Shown here: positions 62,982 to 64,000 of the stretch, piece after piece
How positions within the stretch are numbered: position 1 is the first letter of the stretch
Layout of the letters: every line of letters begins with the position of its first letter
Source: Novosphingobium sp. ST904
GTDB taxonomy: Bacteria; Pseudomonadota; Alphaproteobacteria; Sphingomonadales; Sphingomonadaceae
DNA length: 64,000 bases
Direction of reading: 5' to 3'
Assembly: GCF_001298105.1 (NCBI RefSeq)
Contig: NZ_LGJH01000141.1
Span: 1-64,000, forward strand
Program-made: the position numbers and the translations under genes
The notes under the pieces: model-generated
Database searches by the model: none
Told to the model about the DNA's origin: nothing
What the model saw: the letters and a program-made list of their open reading frames with translations, nothing else

Positions 62982-64000
62982 ATGGAAATGACCTGCCTCA
63001 AGACCGACGTGCCAAGCCCCGAGGAACTCGACATCCCGGCGCTGAAGGCCAAGTATCGCCAGGAGCGCGACAAGCGCATGCGGCGCGAGGGCGGCGAGCA
63101 GTACGTGCGGCCCACCGAAGACTTTTCCGACAATTACGCCCACGATCCCTTCACCCCGGTGGCCGAGCGTGAGCCGATCGTCGAGGATCTGGACGTCGCC
63201 ATCCTCGGCGCCGGTTTCTCGGGCATTCTGGCCGGCTACCACCTGCACAAGCAGGGCGTTTCCAACGTGCGCAACATCGATCACGCCGGCGGCTTCGGCG
63301 GCGTATGGTACTGGAACCGCTATCCCGGCGTGCAGTGCGACAACGACGCCTACTGCTACCTGCCGCTGCTGGAAGAAACGGGCTTCATGCCCAGCAAGAA
63401 GTTCTCGGACGGCTGGGAAATCCAGCAGTACTGCCAGGACATGGCCGAGCGGTTCGACCTCGTGGACAAGGCGCTGTTCCACACGCTCGTCACCTCGATC
63501 CAGTGGGACGAAAGCATCAAGCGCTGGCACGTGAAAACCAACCGCGGCGACGACATTCGCGCCCGTTTCGTGGTCATGGCCGGCGGCGTGATGAACATGC
63601 CCAAGCTGCCCGGCATCCCCGGCATCCACGACTTCAAGGGCAAGATGTTCCACACCAGCCGCTGGGAGCATGACTATACCGGCGGTTCGTGGACCGCGCC
63701 GGAGCTGGAAAAGCTCAAGGACAAGCGCGTCGCCATCGTCGGCACCGGGGCTACCGCCGTGCAGGCGGTGCCCTACCTCGGCAAGTACGCCAAGCATCTC
63801 TTCGTGCTCCAGCGCACGCCGTCGAACATCGACGAACGCCCCAATCCGCCGACCGACCCGGACTGGGCCGCCTCGCTCGCGCCGGGCTGGCAGCAGGAGC
63901 GCATGGCGAACTTCCACCGCGCCGCGCAGCAGTTCTTCCTGCCGGGCGAGCCTGACCTGATCTGCGACATCTGGACCGAGATCAGCCGCAACCTCGCCGT
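62982..64000 (+). CDS. Baeyer-Villiger-type FAD monooxygenase (partial, runs off the window)
   Basis: The first 339 residues of a flavin monooxygenase; no stop before the window end. ATG 62982. FAD-binding GAGFSG lies at 76-81 in DVAILGAGFSGILAGYHLHK, followed by GGFGGVWYWNRYPGVQCD. The Baeyer-Villiger fingerprint FxGxxxHxxxW is F218-K-G-K-M-F-H224-T-S-R-W228, and the NADPH site GTGATA is at 254-259. The ~70-residue N-terminal extension before the first Rossmann motif resembles cyclopentadecanone/phenylacetone-type or steroid BVMOs. It likely inserts oxygen next to a ketone, perhaps one produced by the upstream SDR. Confidence 0.88.
   Translation, partial: MEMTCLKTDVPSPEELDIPALKAKYRQERDKRMRREGGEQYVRPTEDFSDNYAHDPFTPVAEREPIVEDLDVAILGAGFSGILAGYHLHKQGVSNVRNIDHAGGFGGVWYWNRYPGVQCDNDAYCYLPLLEETGFMPSKKFSDGWEIQQYCQDMAERFDLVDKALFHTLVTSIQWDESIKRWHVKTNRGDDIRARFVVMAGGVMNMPKLPGIPGIHDFKGKMFHTSRWEHDYTGGSWTAPELEKLKDKRVAIVGTGATAVQAVPYLGKYAKHLFVLQRTPSNIDERPNPPTDPDWAASLAPGWQQERMANFHRAAQQFFLPGEPDLICDIWTEISRNLA

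Noticed and set aside
1..64000. tRNA, rRNA, CRISPR, insertion sequence or phage genes
   Set aside because: No cloverleaf-type sequence, repeat-spacer array, transposase or integrase motif was seen on reading both strands; a covariance-model scan was not possible.

Overview
This window is GC-rich chromosomal DNA from an alphaproteobacterium. It is most likely a member of the Sphingomonadaceae and probably Novosphingobium-like. That placement is inferred from a plant/alpha-type glutamate-cysteine ligase, the ctaC-ctaD-ctaB-ctaG-ctaE-surf1-thrC cytochrome oxidase run, a truncated siroheme synthase, and a Rieske/Baeyer-Villiger catabolic cluster. No rRNA gene, tRNA gene, CRISPR array, insertion sequence or phage gene was seen.
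Layout. 0-3.3 kb (minus): mutY, a serine hydrolase and nudC, each overlapping the next by 4 nt. 3.3-9.7 kb (plus): dciA-like gene, two thioredoxin-fold DsbA proteins, smc and a small unknown. 9.7-18.9 kb: ubiA, rsmE, gshA, a membrane methyltransferase-like protein, bamB with a yfgM-like gene, a glycosyltransferase and a hydrolase. 18.9-32.5 kb: selO, an astD-like gene, envelope proteins, rarD, an HPP protein, a LysR/pirin/nitroreductase module, ygfZ, two tandem GNAT acetyltransferases, rplU-rpmA and lipoproteins. 32.1-43.6 kb (minus): one long co-directional run from ctaC through oxidase biogenesis, thrC, an rRNA methyltransferase and folB into moaA-moaD-moaE. 43.8-49.3 kb (plus): pyrE-pdxJ-acpS-lepB, an AI-2E/PerM transporter, a DUF3089 hydrolase and ruvX. 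49.3-51.5 kb (minus): an unrecognised pair of related genes behind a short ORF and an AT-rich palindromic promoter region. 51.5-56 kb: Met8-like siroheme gene, lysA, a small lipoprotein, argH and a divergent tlpA-like gene. 56-64 kb: an accessory catabolic cluster with a VOC protein, Rieske oxygenase, MFS transporter, EthD protein, a double SMP-30 propeller, an SDR and a Baeyer-Villiger monooxygenase cut by the window end.
Data quality. At least 15 otherwise normal genes, many of them essential or widely conserved (smc, bamB, ubiA, gshA, pdxJ, mutY), are broken by one- or two-base indels, mostly lost G or C. Restoring one base gives full-length proteins of normal size. These look like sequence errors rather than pseudogenes, so each is annotated here as one gene with its break point stated.
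The least explained locus is 49.3-51.5 kb: two cupin-plus-helical-repeat paralogues led by a possible 53-residue peptide. It is the best candidate here for something undescribed. The 56-64 kb cluster is the best candidate for an uncharacterised degradative pathway.
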